Source of the DNA: Velthaea sp965214335
Lineage (GTDB): Bacteria; Vulcanimicrobiota; Vulcanimicrobiia; Vulcanimicrobiales; Vulcanimicrobiaceae
Assembly (NCBI GenBank): GCA_965214335.1
Contig: CBDCBO010000002.1
Coordinates: forward strand, 38,964-102,963
Reading direction: 5' to 3'
Length of the DNA: 64,000 bases
Positions within the stretch are counted from its first letter, which is position 1. Each line of letters opens with the position of its first letter. The translations under genes and the position numbers were made by a program. The notes beneath the pieces are model-generated. The model saw nothing but the letters and a program-made list of their open reading frames with translations, searched no databases and had not been told where the DNA came from. Positions 37,901-45,961 of the stretch are shown piece after piece.

Positions 37901-38476
37901 GTGTCCATATATCGCGTGATCGACAAACTCGAAGCGTACATCAAAGACGGCACGGCATTGCCGCTCAAGTATCGTGTGCTCAGCGAAGAACGCTTGGTCG
38001 AGTTCATCGAGAAAATGCGCTCGACTCTGCCCGAGGAAGTCGGTCGCGCGAAGCTCATCGCCAAAGACAAAGATCGCGTTTTGCGTGAGGCGCAGGAGCG
38101 CGCGCAATCGATCGTCACCGAAGCGTCGACCGCGCACGCGGCGCTCATCGACGACCATGAAATCGTTCGTCAGGCCAAACGCTCGGCCGAAAACGTCGTG
38201 CGTGAAGCGGAACTGCAAGCGCAGCGTATCGCCGCCGGCGCCGATGACTATGCCGCGCGCGTACTCGGCGATTTGGAGAACCGCTTAGCGACCGCTCTAG
38301 GCTCGGTCAAAAAAGGGGTTGAAGCGTTGGCCGGTCAGTCGCCGGCCGGCAAGAATCCGCCGGCCGCGGCGCCGCTGGCCGACGCGGCGGCCAAGTCCAA
38401 ACGTGCGGCGTTCGATGCGCAAAACGAGCGCACGTTGCGCGAGACGGCCGAGCTCGAATCGGTGCATACCACCTAA
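37901..38476 (+). CDS. Coiled-coil protein linked to coaD, unknown role
   Basis: The product has 191 residues from the GTG at 37901; AGGAG at 37889-37893 supports this start. Residues 1-50 are a conserved-looking start (VIDKLEAYIKDGTALPLKYRV), followed by a long charged helix (about 45-155) rich in Ala, Glu and Arg that resembles V-type ATPase subunit E/H or F-ATPase b-type stalks, and a disordered Pro/Ala tail. Similar genes accompany coaD in other phyla and are annotated only as ATPase-like. The function is unknown. Confidence 0.75.
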   Translation: MSIYRVIDKLEAYIKDGTALPLKYRVLSEERLVEFIEKMRSTLPEEVGRAKLIAKDKDRVLREAQERAQSIVTEASTAHAALIDDHEIVRQAKRSAENVVREAELQAQRIAAGADDYAARVLGDLENRLATALGSVKKGVEALAGQSPAGKNPPAAAPLADAAAKSKRAAFDAQNERTLRETAELESVHTT

Positions 38477-38518
38477 CGCGCTGCGAAACGAACGGAACTG
38501 CGCGCAGTAGGAACCGCA

Positions 38519-38713
38519 ATGCCGGCACATCACCGCGATAAGCATACCGTTCACCAAGATCTGGAAATCGCCGCCGCGCTCACCGCCGCCGCGGTGACCT
38601 TAGCCGGGTCGGCAACAGCGTATCCGAGCCTAGAAGCGGCCGGCGATGCCGCGGCCAGCGTGTCCGCTCGGATGTTGGAGCTGGTGACGACCGGCGCGCT
38701 GCAACGGGGATGA
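38519..38713 (+). CDS. Small protein, unknown function
   Basis: The product has 64 residues. AGGA lies six bases before the ATG. The N-terminus is His and Lys rich (MPAHHRDKHTVHQD), the rest Ala-rich and helical (IAAALTAAAVTLAGSATAY). The stop overlaps the start of the polytopic membrane protein downstream (ATGA), which suggests that the two function together. No family is recognised. Confidence 0.6.
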   Translation: MPAHHRDKHTVHQDLEIAAALTAAAVTLAGSATAYPSLEAAGDAAASVSARMLELVTTGALQRG

Positions 38714-39453
38714 ATCCCTGGCTGGTCGCTTCAACGGCCTTCTTCGCATCGGCGGTCGAAGCCGTCGAGGCGCTCACGATTGTGTTGGCGGTGGGCGCCA
38801 CCCGCTCGTGGCGCTCCGCGTTGGGCGGCGCGGCGTGGGGGTTCGTCACCTTGGCCGCACTCGTGCTCGGACTAGGCCCGGCAATTGTCGCCTACATCCC
38901 GTTTGCCGCGCTCAAGATCGTCATCGGGCTGTTTTTGCTGCTGTTCGGCTTAGCTTGGCTGCGCAAAGCGATTCTGCGGTATAGCGGCCGCAAGGCGCTG
39001 CACGATGAGGCGGCGATTTACGACCGCCAAGTCCAGGCGCTCGCCGGAGCGCCGGCGGCTGCCGGACGGGATCGGCTCGGCTTTGTCACCGCCTATAACG
39101 CGGTGTTGCTCGAGGGGCTCGAAGTCGTCGCGATCGTGCTCACGGTCGGTGCCTCGTCACGAGCGGCCTTGGTGTGGGCGGGTGGCGGCGCCGCCGTCGC
39201 CGCGGCCGTCGTCATCGCGGCCGGCTTCGCGCTGCGCACGCCGTTTGCGCGCGTGCCCGAGAACGCGCTCAAATTCGTGGTCGGCGTGATGCTCACCGCG
39301 TTCGGCACCTACTGGGCGGGCGAAGGTTTGGGGATCGCGTGGTGGCACGGTGATGCGGCGTTGCCTCTCATCGTCGGGGCATATGCCGGCGTTGCGGGGC
39401 TGACGATCGCGGTCGCCCGCGGCCCGCGGGCCGCACTGCGTCGGGCGACATGA
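38710..39453 (+). CDS. Polytopic membrane protein, COG4280-like
   Basis: The product has 247 residues with about seven membrane helices. An opening FFASAVEAVEALTIVLAVGATRSW carries two Glu-Ala pairs within a helix, and a related second half has YNAVLLEGLEVVAIVLTVGA, so the protein looks like an inverted or repeated two-part transporter. The pattern matches the uncharacterised COG4280 group and recalls the REGLE-like helices of iron permeases, but no metal role is shown. It is coupled by ATGA overlaps to small genes on both sides. Confidence 0.75.
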   Translation: MNPWLVASTAFFASAVEAVEALTIVLAVGATRSWRSALGGAAWGFVTLAALVLGLGPAIVAYIPFAALKIVIGLFLLLFGLAWLRKAILRYSGRKALHDEAAIYDRQVQALAGAPAAAGRDRLGFVTAYNAVLLEGLEVVAIVLTVGASSRAALVWAGGGAAVAAAVVIAAGFALRTPFARVPENALKFVVGVMLTAFGTYWAGEGLGIAWWHGDAALPLIVGAYAGVAGLTIAVARGPRAALRRAT

Positions 39454-39641
39454 ACGCGCGGGCAATCTGGTCGTTCATCGCCGGCGATTCGTGGTTCGCA
39501 CCGGCGGCGGTCGCCGTCGCGGTGCTGCTCGTGCTGGGTCTGGAGCGCTGGACCCCGGTGGCCGCCGATTGGATCGGCGTCGCGTTCGTTGCCACGATCG
39601 CCGCGGGCCTCGTCGCGAGCGTTTACGAGCGCACGCGTTAG
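39450..39641 (+). CDS. Small membrane protein
   Basis: The product has 63 residues with two hydrophobic helices (about 18-33 and 42-57). Its ATG overlaps the stop of the COG4280-like gene (ATGA). Together with the 64-residue upstream gene it makes a three-gene membrane unit. I recognise no family; it may be an accessory subunit. Confidence 0.6.
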   Translation: MNARAIWSFIAGDSWFAPAAVAVAVLLVLGLERWTPVAADWIGVAFVATIAAGLVASVYERTR

Positions 39642-39662
39642 CACGAGCGCAGCCGGAGTGCG

Positions 39663-40610
39663 CTACACCGGTGGCGCCGGGACGCCGTGGGCGAAGGCTT
39701 CGAGCCGCGCGCGGTCGATTGATTTGACGCGGCCGCGATCGAGTTCGACGGCCGAGGCATTCTTCAAGCGCAGCAGCGCGCGCGCGGCCATATCGCGCAC
39801 CGTGCCGGCGGCCGCCGCAATTTGCGCCTGCGATAGATGATCGACGCCGGGTAATCCCGGCGCCATGCCGGTTGTCGCCGGCGCATACGACATGAGAAAC
39901 TTGGCCACGCGCTGGAGGACGTGCGCGAACGCCAAGTCGGCAATCGTATCGATCGAGCGCCGGCGGGCTTGCGACGCCGCGGTGAGAAATCCGAGGCCAA
40001 GTTCGCTATCGTTGCGCACGGCGTGCAGCACGGCTTCAGCGGGAATGGTCACGATCACCGTATCGGTGAGTGCCTCGGCACGCGTCGTCGCGCCGCCGCC
40101 GTCGAATACCCCCGACTCGTTGAGCGGATCGTGGGTCAGGCGTTCGCCGAGCGAATGGGTTTTGCCGTCCGGTGACAGGAGGGTGTAGACGACCTTGCCG
40201 CTACGCACGAACGCGAGATACGGCCACGCTTCGCCTTCATCAAAAATCGTCTCGCCTTGGCGGTAGCTGCGTTCGGTGGCCGTTAACGCCAGGTCGGCAA
40301 TTGACGAGTGTTTCGCGTTGGCGAATGGTACGCAGTGCGAGATAAAGGTGGCCGCATCGGCGCGCTCGTCGATGCGCTCGAGCCGAATCGTCCAGCGGCC
40401 GGAGCCGCGGTTGCGCGCGTCCCACGAAAATCGCCCCGGGCGGTATTGGGCGAATTCGTTGCGCAGCGAGCGCGGATCGGTTTCTTCGTTCAGTTCGAGT
40501 ACGGCACCGACGGAAAGCTTGTCGAACGCTTCGAAAATCTTCGAACTGCGATTAGTCGCCGGAAGGGAGCGGGCGTCGATAGCGATCGCCGGCGCTCGGA
40601 GAGAGGCCAT
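39663..40610 (-). CDS. DUF2249-CRP/FNR fusion transcription regulator
   Basis: The product has 315 residues from the ATG at 40610 (an in-frame ATG at 40643 also exists). The N-terminal 75 residues match DUF2249: LPATNRSSKIFEAFDKLSVG, ELNEETDPRSLRNEF and GRFSWDARNRGSGRWTIRL. A cyclic-nucleotide-binding-type beta roll follows (about 90-205; YRQGETIFDEGEAWPYLAFV), then a CRP-type winged helix (HLSQAQIAAAAGTVRDMAAR). No Cys cluster for an iron-sulfur centre is seen. DUF2249 occurs beside hemerythrin or NO-linked proteins elsewhere. The gene is divergent from the TlpA-SBP5 fusion and may control it. Confidence 0.85.
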   Translation of the reverse strand: MASLRAPAIAIDARSLPATNRSSKIFEAFDKLSVGAVLELNEETDPRSLRNEFAQYRPGRFSWDARNRGSGRWTIRLERIDERADAATFISHCVPFANAKHSSIADLALTATERSYRQGETIFDEGEAWPYLAFVRSGKVVYTLLSPDGKTHSLGERLTHDPLNESGVFDGGGATTRAEALTDTVIVTIPAEAVLHAVRNDSELGLGFLTAASQARRRSIDTIADLAFAHVLQRVAKFLMSYAPATTGMAPGLPGVDHLSQAQIAAAAGTVRDMAARALLRLKNASAVELDRGRVKSIDRARLEAFAHGVPAPPV

Positions 40611-40669
40611 CAGCGTAGTAGTTGCGTCTCGAAGGGTGCGCATTCCCTGCGGACCGAATTTTGACGACC

Positions 40670-42718
40670 ATGCCGTTCGTGCGCCGCTCGATTGCGCGTG
40701 GGTTCGACGCGCTGGCGATCCTCGTCGTCGTCTACGCCGCGTTCCATTTCCTCGTGCAGCCGCGGCTCGGCCACCCGGTCGCGACGCCGGCGCCGCCGGT
40801 GAGCTTGGCCAACCTCGACGGCGGCCGGTTCTCGCTCGCGAGCCATCGCGGGCGGCTCGTGTTCATGGATTTTTGGGCGTCGTGGTGCGAGCCGTGTAAG
40901 CAGTCGTTGCCGCTCGTCGAGCACTTCGCCCGGACGCATCGCGACGTCGACGTCGTCGCAATCGACGTCGGCGAAGATGCGGCCGTCGCCGGCAGCTTCG
41001 CGCATAGCCACGGATTGCGTAACGTGGCCCTCGATCCGGATCAAATTGCGGCTCACGCTTACGGCGTAAGCGGTTTTCCGACGCTGGTCGCCGTCGATCC
41101 GGCCGGGCGGCTGCAGAGCCAGTGGGTCGGCTACATGCCGCAAATCGAAGACGCCATGGATCGCGTGCGAACGTCGCTCGCACGTCCGGGCCGGCGTGCG
41201 ACGGCCGGCCAGGATGCCGGCGGTGCCGCTGCCGCGAGCCTCGCGGTTCCGGTCTTGAGCGTCGAAGACGATCCGAATTCGCTGGCGACGATCCGTAATA
41301 CACCCTTCGGCTGGCAGCTCGGGCCGCTGACGCAGGGCTACTTGTTCCTCGTCGACGACCGTGGTGCGCTGGTGCCCGATCGGGCGCTGGCGGTGCCGAC
41401 GCGGGCCAACGGCGGCATCTCCGCCGATGGCCGCACGATCACGTACCGGCTGCGCGTCGGGCGCTGGTCGGATGGCCAGCCGTTCGACGCGCGTGACGTC
41501 GCGTTCACGATTGAGGCGCTGCGCAATCCCCACACCGCGGTCCCCGACACGTCGGCGGTGGCTCCGATCGCCTCGTATGCGCTGCCCGATCGGGCCACGC
41601 TCGTCGTGCACTTACGCGCGCCGTCGGCGCCGTTCATCAGTTCGTTTCTGACGGCCGGCGCCAACGATCCATTCAGTATTCTACCGCGACACATCGCGGC
41701 TCGCTATGCGTCGCTCGATCGCAGTTCGCTCGACACCGATCCGGTCGGCCTCGGTCCGTTCCGGCTCAAATCGTGGGTGCGTGGAGAGCGGTTGACGTTC
41801 GAGCGCAATCCCTATTATTGGCGTGGTCCCGCGCGCAGCGCGGCGCTCGTGGTGCGCGTCGTACCCGATGCTACGACACGCCTGCTGTTGGCGCGCACGG
41901 GCGATCTGGACGTCATCGAAGTCGCGGGCTTGGATGTCGACGCGGCCCGCGCCGTGCCGGGCTTGATGTTGCGCTCGACGGTCACCAATATCGTCGACTA
42001 TCTGCAACTCAATCTGCACGCGGCGGCACTGCGCGAGCGCGGCGTTCGTTTGGCACTCGCAGCCGCTATCGACCGCCGGCGCTTAGCGACCGATGTCTAC
42101 CGTTCGACGCTGGTGCCGACCGACGGCGTGCAGCGCGATGCGCGCTATGGCGCGACGGCTCGGTTACCGTCGTACGATCCGCGCCGGGCACGGATGTTGC
42201 TCGGCGGCCGTGCGCTGCACCTGCGGTTGGCGATTGCGTCGCACTGGCGCAATAGTGCGAGCGTTGCCGTCGCACTGGCGTCGGATCTGGAAGCGGTTGG
42301 CGTCGATGCCGAAATAGCCGGTTACAGCGAAGCGGTGTTCTGGGGGCCCAAGGCGGCCGGCGGGATTTTAGAGTCCGCGCGGTACGATCTGGCGCTGACC
42401 TCGTGGTCGCCGGCGCTCGATCCCGATCGTTCGTATCTATTCGGCTGTGCTGCCGGGCCGCCGGGCGGCGGTAACTCGATGTTCTTTTGCGACCAGCGGT
42501 ACGACCGGGATGAAGCGCTGGGCAGCCGGCTGTACGAGCCACGCCGGCGCGCGCCGTATTACCAGGCGGCGGGCAATCGGCTCGTGGCCGAACTGCCGAT
42601 TCTGCCGCTGGGGTTCGAGCGCCGTACCTATGCGGTGAATCGGCGCTTGCGCGGTTTGCGCCCGAACGTGCTCGGGCGTGATTACTGGAATGCTTGGGAG
42701 TTCGCAGTCGCGCGCTAG
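40670..42718 (+). CDS. TlpA-type thioredoxin fused to a family-5 solute-binding protein
   Basis: The product has 682 residues. After an N-terminal membrane anchor (about 12-29), a TlpA/AhpC-type thioredoxin domain spans about 45-165 with FMDFWASWCEPCKQSLP (Cys73 and Cys76) and cis-Pro context VSGFPTLVAVD. After an Ala-rich linker, a peptide/nickel-type SBP_bac_5 domain fills about 195-680 (YRLRVGRWSDGQPFDARDVA, FSILPRHI, GLGPFRLKSW, RNPYYW). Both should face the periplasm. The usual permease and ATPase genes of such transporters are missing. The ATG at 40670 is chosen because the anchor starts there. Confidence 0.9.
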   Translation: MPFVRRSIARGFDALAILVVVYAAFHFLVQPRLGHPVATPAPPVSLANLDGGRFSLASHRGRLVFMDFWASWCEPCKQSLPLVEHFARTHRDVDVVAIDVGEDAAVAGSFAHSHGLRNVALDPDQIAAHAYGVSGFPTLVAVDPAGRLQSQWVGYMPQIEDAMDRVRTSLARPGRRATAGQDAGGAAAASLAVPVLSVEDDPNSLATIRNTPFGWQLGPLTQGYLFLVDDRGALVPDRALAVPTRANGGISADGRTITYRLRVGRWSDGQPFDARDVAFTIEALRNPHTAVPDTSAVAPIASYALPDRATLVVHLRAPSAPFISSFLTAGANDPFSILPRHIAARYASLDRSSLDTDPVGLGPFRLKSWVRGERLTFERNPYYWRGPARSAALVVRVVPDATTRLLLARTGDLDVIEVAGLDVDAARAVPGLMLRSTVTNIVDYLQLNLHAAALRERGVRLALAAAIDRRRLATDVYRSTLVPTDGVQRDARYGATARLPSYDPRRARMLLGGRALHLRLAIASHWRNSASVAVALASDLEAVGVDAEIAGYSEAVFWGPKAAGGILESARYDLALTSWSPALDPDRSYLFGCAAGPPGGGNSMFFCDQRYDRDEALGSRLYEPRRRAPYYQAAGNRLVAELPILPLGFERRTYAVNRRLRGLRPNVLGRDYWNAWEFAVAR

Positions 42719-42786
42719 CGATGGTGGGTCGCACTCCCGCTAGCAGCGGCATCGCGTACGCTGACCGCCGCGAATCGGTATCGTGT

Positions 42787-43569
42787 CTACTCGCCGCGGA
42801 ACACGGGACTGCGCTTGTCGAGAAAAGCCCGCGTGCCTTCCCGAAAATCGGCGGTACCGACGACCGAGCCGAAGTGCAACGCTTCGATGTCGAGCGCCGC
42901 GCTGAGCGGCAATCCGGCGCCTTCGTCGACCGCGCGTTTGGTCGCCGCGATCGCCAGCGGGGCTTTGGCGGCGATGAGCCCGGCAATGCGCCGCGCTTCA
43001 TCCATGAGTTGCGCGAGCGGTACCACTCGCTGCACGAGCCCGATGCGCAACGCTTCCGCAGCGTCGATCGTGTCGCCGGTCAGACAGAGGTACATCGCCA
43101 TGCCGCGGCCGATGAGTCGCGCCATGCGCTGCGTTCCGCCGTAACCGGGAATTAAGCCGAGATTCACTTCGGGTTGTCCGAAAACGGCGTTGTCGCTTGC
43201 GATACGGATGTCGGCCGCCATCGCGAGTTCGCAGCCGCCGCCGACGGCATAGCCGTTTACCGCCGCGACGATCGGCGTGCGCATGCGCTCCATCTGCACG
43301 GTAATCGATTGCCCGCTACGTGCTTGCGCGCTGCCGGCGATGCTCGACGACAGAGCCGCCAATTCACCGATGTCGGCTCCGGCCGCAAACGCTTTGTCGC
43401 CCACACCGGTGATGACGATCGCTCGCGTCGCGGGGTCGGCATCGAGCCGGCTCAGCTCGCGCCCGAGTTGGGCGAGCAGCGCGATGTTGAGCGCGTTGCG
43501 CACGCGCGGCCGATTCAGCGAGATCGTCGCAACACCGGCATTTTCGTCGACGAGTAGCAGGTCTTCCAT
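42787..43569 (-). CDS. Enoyl-CoA hydratase/isomerase family protein
   Basis: The product has 260 residues from the ATG at 43569; the open frame upstream is not crotonase-like. The fold is complete: ISLNRPRVRNALN, the CoA/oxyanion segment AFAAGADIGEL, GYAVGGGCELAMAADI, and the two usual catalytic Glu positions, GGGCELA and GQPEVNLGLIPGYGGTQ. The enzyme hydrates 2-enoyl-CoA in fatty-acid or amino-acid degradation. No other beta-oxidation gene is adjacent. It is divergent from phoU across an 87-base gap. Confidence 0.95.
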   Translation of the reverse strand: MEDLLLVDENAGVATISLNRPRVRNALNIALLAQLGRELSRLDADPATRAIVITGVGDKAFAAGADIGELAALSSSIAGSAQARSGQSITVQMERMRTPIVAAVNGYAVGGGCELAMAADIRIASDNAVFGQPEVNLGLIPGYGGTQRMARLIGRGMAMYLCLTGDTIDAAEALRIGLVQRVVPLAQLMDEARRIAGLIAAKAPLAIAATKRAVDEGAGLPLSAALDIEALHFGSVVGTADFREGTRAFLDKRSPVFRGE

Positions 43570-43645
43570 CGGGTTTGAGGGATTGGGCGGGCGCCGCGAC
43601 CGTCCTTTTTCGCTGCCGCGCGCGGACTGCACGCGTCCGAGGTGG

Positions 43646-43651
43646 TATAAG
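43646..43651 (+). promoter_or_regulatory. Extended -10 box directly before phoU
   Basis: TGGTATAAG (43643-43651) is an extended -10 element with hexamer TATAAG at 43646-43651. The phoU ATG begins five bases later at 43657, so transcription would start at the start codon. No good -35 box and no Shine-Dalgarno sequence are present. Confidence 0.5.
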
Positions 43652-43656
43652 ACGGC

Positions 43657-44289
43657 ATGCGGACCGCGTATCATCAGACTCTGGAGAACACCCGGCTCGA
43701 TGTCGTGCGGCTCGGGGCGCTCGCTGAGGATGCGATACATTCGGCGGCGCAAGCACTCGAACGGCGTGATTCAACGCTGGCCGGCCGCGTCATTGCCGGT
43801 GACGACGAAATTGATGAAATGCGGCGCTCGGTCGAGGCCTCGTGCATCGAACTCATTTGGAAGCAACAGCCGGTGGCGGGCGAACTGCGCTCGATTGCCG
43901 GGATGCTGCAGATCGTCACCGATCTCGAACGTATCGGCGATTACGCGGTCGACATATCGAAGAACGCGATCAAACTCGCCGACGTGCCGATCCGGCCGGC
44001 GACGGTCGAGACCGGCCGCATCGCCTCGCTGGCGCAAGCGATGCTGTCCGACGTCATGCGCGCCTATCGCGAGGGCGACAACGACTTGTGCGATGCGGTC
44101 ATCGAGCGCGACGATGAGGTCGATGAATTATATCGCGATGGAATCGCGGCGTTGCAACGCGAGATGCAACACGATCCGGGAGTCGTGCCGGCCGGCACGT
44201 TGCTGTTGTTCGTTATTTCGATCATCGAACGAGTCGGCGATCGGGCGCAAAATATTGCCTGGCATACCAAAGACATCTACGAACGGTGA
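43657..44289 (+). CDS. phoU: Phosphate-signalling regulator PhoU
   Basis: The product has 210 residues, made of two three-helix PhoU repeats. Each carries the metal-binding motif: DLERIGDYAVDISKNAI (about residues 88-104) and IIERVGDRAQNIAWHTKDIY near the C-terminus. PhoU links phosphate uptake by Pst to the PhoR-PhoB kinase system. Neither the pst genes nor phoR or phoB is in this window. The stop overlaps the next gene (GTGA). Confidence 0.96.
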   Translation: MRTAYHQTLENTRLDVVRLGALAEDAIHSAAQALERRDSTLAGRVIAGDDEIDEMRRSVEASCIELIWKQQPVAGELRSIAGMLQIVTDLERIGDYAVDISKNAIKLADVPIRPATVETGRIASLAQAMLSDVMRAYREGDNDLCDAVIERDDEVDELYRDGIAALQREMQHDPGVVPAGTLLLFVISIIERVGDRAQNIAWHTKDIYER

Positions 44290-44723
44290 ACCGGGTCGGA
44301 TTGCTGCTCGCGGCGCTCGTTACTCTGCCCGCGGCGGTATCGGCGGCTGACACGCCCGTCAGCTTGACCCTTGATGGCCGGCCTGTCGACCGGCACGGCG
44401 GGGCCGCCGTGCTGCGCTCGGGCGTCGTGTGCGCCGATATCATCGACCTGACGCGTTCGTTCGACGGACTCATCACGCTCCAGCGCAGCGGCGCGGCGAC
44501 CGTCACCATCGGGCCCAATACCGGCACGTTCCAGCCGGGCTCGGTGCATGCGACGGTCAACGAACGCGTCATTGGTTTACCGGTCGCACCGTTCCGGCGC
44601 CACGGTGACTTGTTCGTTCCGCTCGATGCGTTCATCACGCGCATCGCCGGCGCCGCGGTGCACATCGACCGGGCTGCCGGCCGGGCCGACATCCGCGTGC
44701 ACGACGCTCCCCCGAGCCGCTAG
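44286..44723 (+). CDS. Secreted copper-amine-oxidase N-terminal-like domain protein
   Basis: The product has 145 residues starting with GTG 44286 inside the phoU stop (GTGA). A signal peptide (VGLLLAALVTLPAAVSAAD) precedes a domain with beta-rich spacing like the Cu_amine_oxidN1 fold, seen in VSLTLDGRPVDRHGG and the end FVPLDAFITRIAGAAVHID. This domain is a wall- or envelope-associated module without catalytic function by itself. The stop overlaps the GTG of the aminotransferase gene by one base. Confidence 0.75.
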   Translation: MNRVGLLLAALVTLPAAVSAADTPVSLTLDGRPVDRHGGAAVLRSGVVCADIIDLTRSFDGLITLQRSGAATVTIGPNTGTFQPGSVHATVNERVIGLPVAPFRRHGDLFVPLDAFITRIAGAAVHIDRAAGRADIRVHDAPPSR

Positions 44724-45856
44724 TGCAGACGGCGCACGTGCCGCCGCTCGACCGGAGCGCGTTCGCACTCGAGCCGAACATCACGTATCTCAATCACGCC
44801 GCCGTTGGCGTTCTGCCGATCGCGACCCGTGACGCGTTGCACGCCTTCGTCGACGGTCACGCCGCGCGTGGCGTCTTGGGCGTCGTTTCCACCGAACTCG
44901 CCATGCCCGCGTATCGGGCCGCCATCGGCCGCTACATCGGTGCGCAAGCCGGTGAAATTGCAACGTTGCGGACCACCGGCGACGGTGCGACGATCCTCGC
45001 GCAGGGCCTCGATTTGGTTCCCGGCGACGAAATCGTGATCAACCGGAACGAGTTTGGATCGAACGCCTATCCGTGGTTGGCGCTGACCGGCCGCGGGGTG
45101 AACGTCCGCTTCATCGACGCTCCACGCGAGCGGATGACGCCCGATACGCTGGCGCGCGCGCTGACGCCCCGCACCAAAGCCGTCGCCACGTCGTGGGTCA
45201 CCTTCGACGACGGTTACCGGCACGATCTGGCGGCGTTGGCGGACGTAACGCACGCCGCCGGCGCGCTGTTTTTCGTCGACGTCATCCAGGGCCTCGGCGC
45301 TTTTTCCCTCGATGTGAACGCGATGGGTATCGATGGCTGTTTCGGCGGCGGCGCCAAGTGGCTCATGGCGTTGCAGGGCGTGAGTTTTCTCTACGTCCGC
45401 GCGGCCGTGATGGAGCGCATCGCGCTGCGACTGCCCGGCTGGCGCAGCATGGCCGACATGTGGAATTTTCTGGACTACGGTCAGGCGCCCGCGCCCGATG
45501 CCACGCGCTTCGAAGGCGGCACGCCGAACTTCATCGGCGCACTCTCGCTCGCGACGTCGATCGGCGTTTTAGCGGCTGCCGGTAGCAGACGCATCAGCGA
45601 ACATATTGTGGCGCTCACCGACGCGCTGTACGAAGGTCTGATGCGCCGCGGCGCAATCGTCGACAGCGTGCGCAGTGCGACTGCGTCGAGCGGAATCGTG
45701 CGGTTTCGTTTGCCGGGCCGCGATCCGCTGGCGCTGGGCAAGCGTTTCGCCGATGCCGGGATCGTGACGACCAATCGAGCCGGCGGCATCCGCGTCGCGC
45801 CGCACGGGCACAATTCGGCGGACGACATCGACGCGCTGTTGAGCCTGGTCGAATAA
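44723..45856 (+). CDS. Class V aminotransferase-fold PLP enzyme
   Basis: The product has 377 residues. It shows the class V (cysteine desulfurase/isopenicillin-N-epimerase) pattern: NITYLNHAAVGVLP, the cofactor segment FFVDVIQGLGAFSLDV with the PLP-binding Asp, and GGGAKWLMALQGVSFLYV with the Schiff-base Lys. The C-terminal domain ends in GIRVAPHGHNSADDIDALL. There is no obvious reactive Cys loop of a NifS-type desulfurase, so epimerase or lyase-type chemistry is also possible. GTG 44723 overlaps the upstream stop. Confidence 0.9.
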   Translation: MQTAHVPPLDRSAFALEPNITYLNHAAVGVLPIATRDALHAFVDGHAARGVLGVVSTELAMPAYRAAIGRYIGAQAGEIATLRTTGDGATILAQGLDLVPGDEIVINRNEFGSNAYPWLALTGRGVNVRFIDAPRERMTPDTLARALTPRTKAVATSWVTFDDGYRHDLAALADVTHAAGALFFVDVIQGLGAFSLDVNAMGIDGCFGGGAKWLMALQGVSFLYVRAAVMERIALRLPGWRSMADMWNFLDYGQAPAPDATRFEGGTPNFIGALSLATSIGVLAAAGSRRISEHIVALTDALYEGLMRRGAIVDSVRSATASSGIVRFRLPGRDPLALGKRFADAGIVTTNRAGGIRVAPHGHNSADDIDALLSLVE

Positions 45857-45922
45857 CGCGTCGTCCGGTGCGGCCGCAGCCTATTAGCGAGTAGCGAAAC
45901 GGCGGCGGGCTCTACATTAGCA

Positions 45923-45961
45923 TTGACTTCTGCGGCCGATTATATATAACATTGTTGTTAT
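45923..45961 (+). promoter_or_regulatory. arsR-type promoter with overlapping palindromic operator
   Basis: TTGACT (45923-45928) and TATAAC (45945-45950) are 16 bases apart. The inverted repeat ATAACA-TTGT-TGTTAT (45946-45961) covers the -10 box, the predicted transcription start and the first two bases of the start codon at 45960. A repressor bound here would block transcription; autoregulation by the ArsR-like product is inferred. Confidence 0.65.

Noticed and set aside
43570..43752. A 61-residue N-terminal extension of the enoyl-CoA hydratase
   Set aside because: The extension is Arg-rich without homology and overlaps the phoU promoter and start on the opposite strand.
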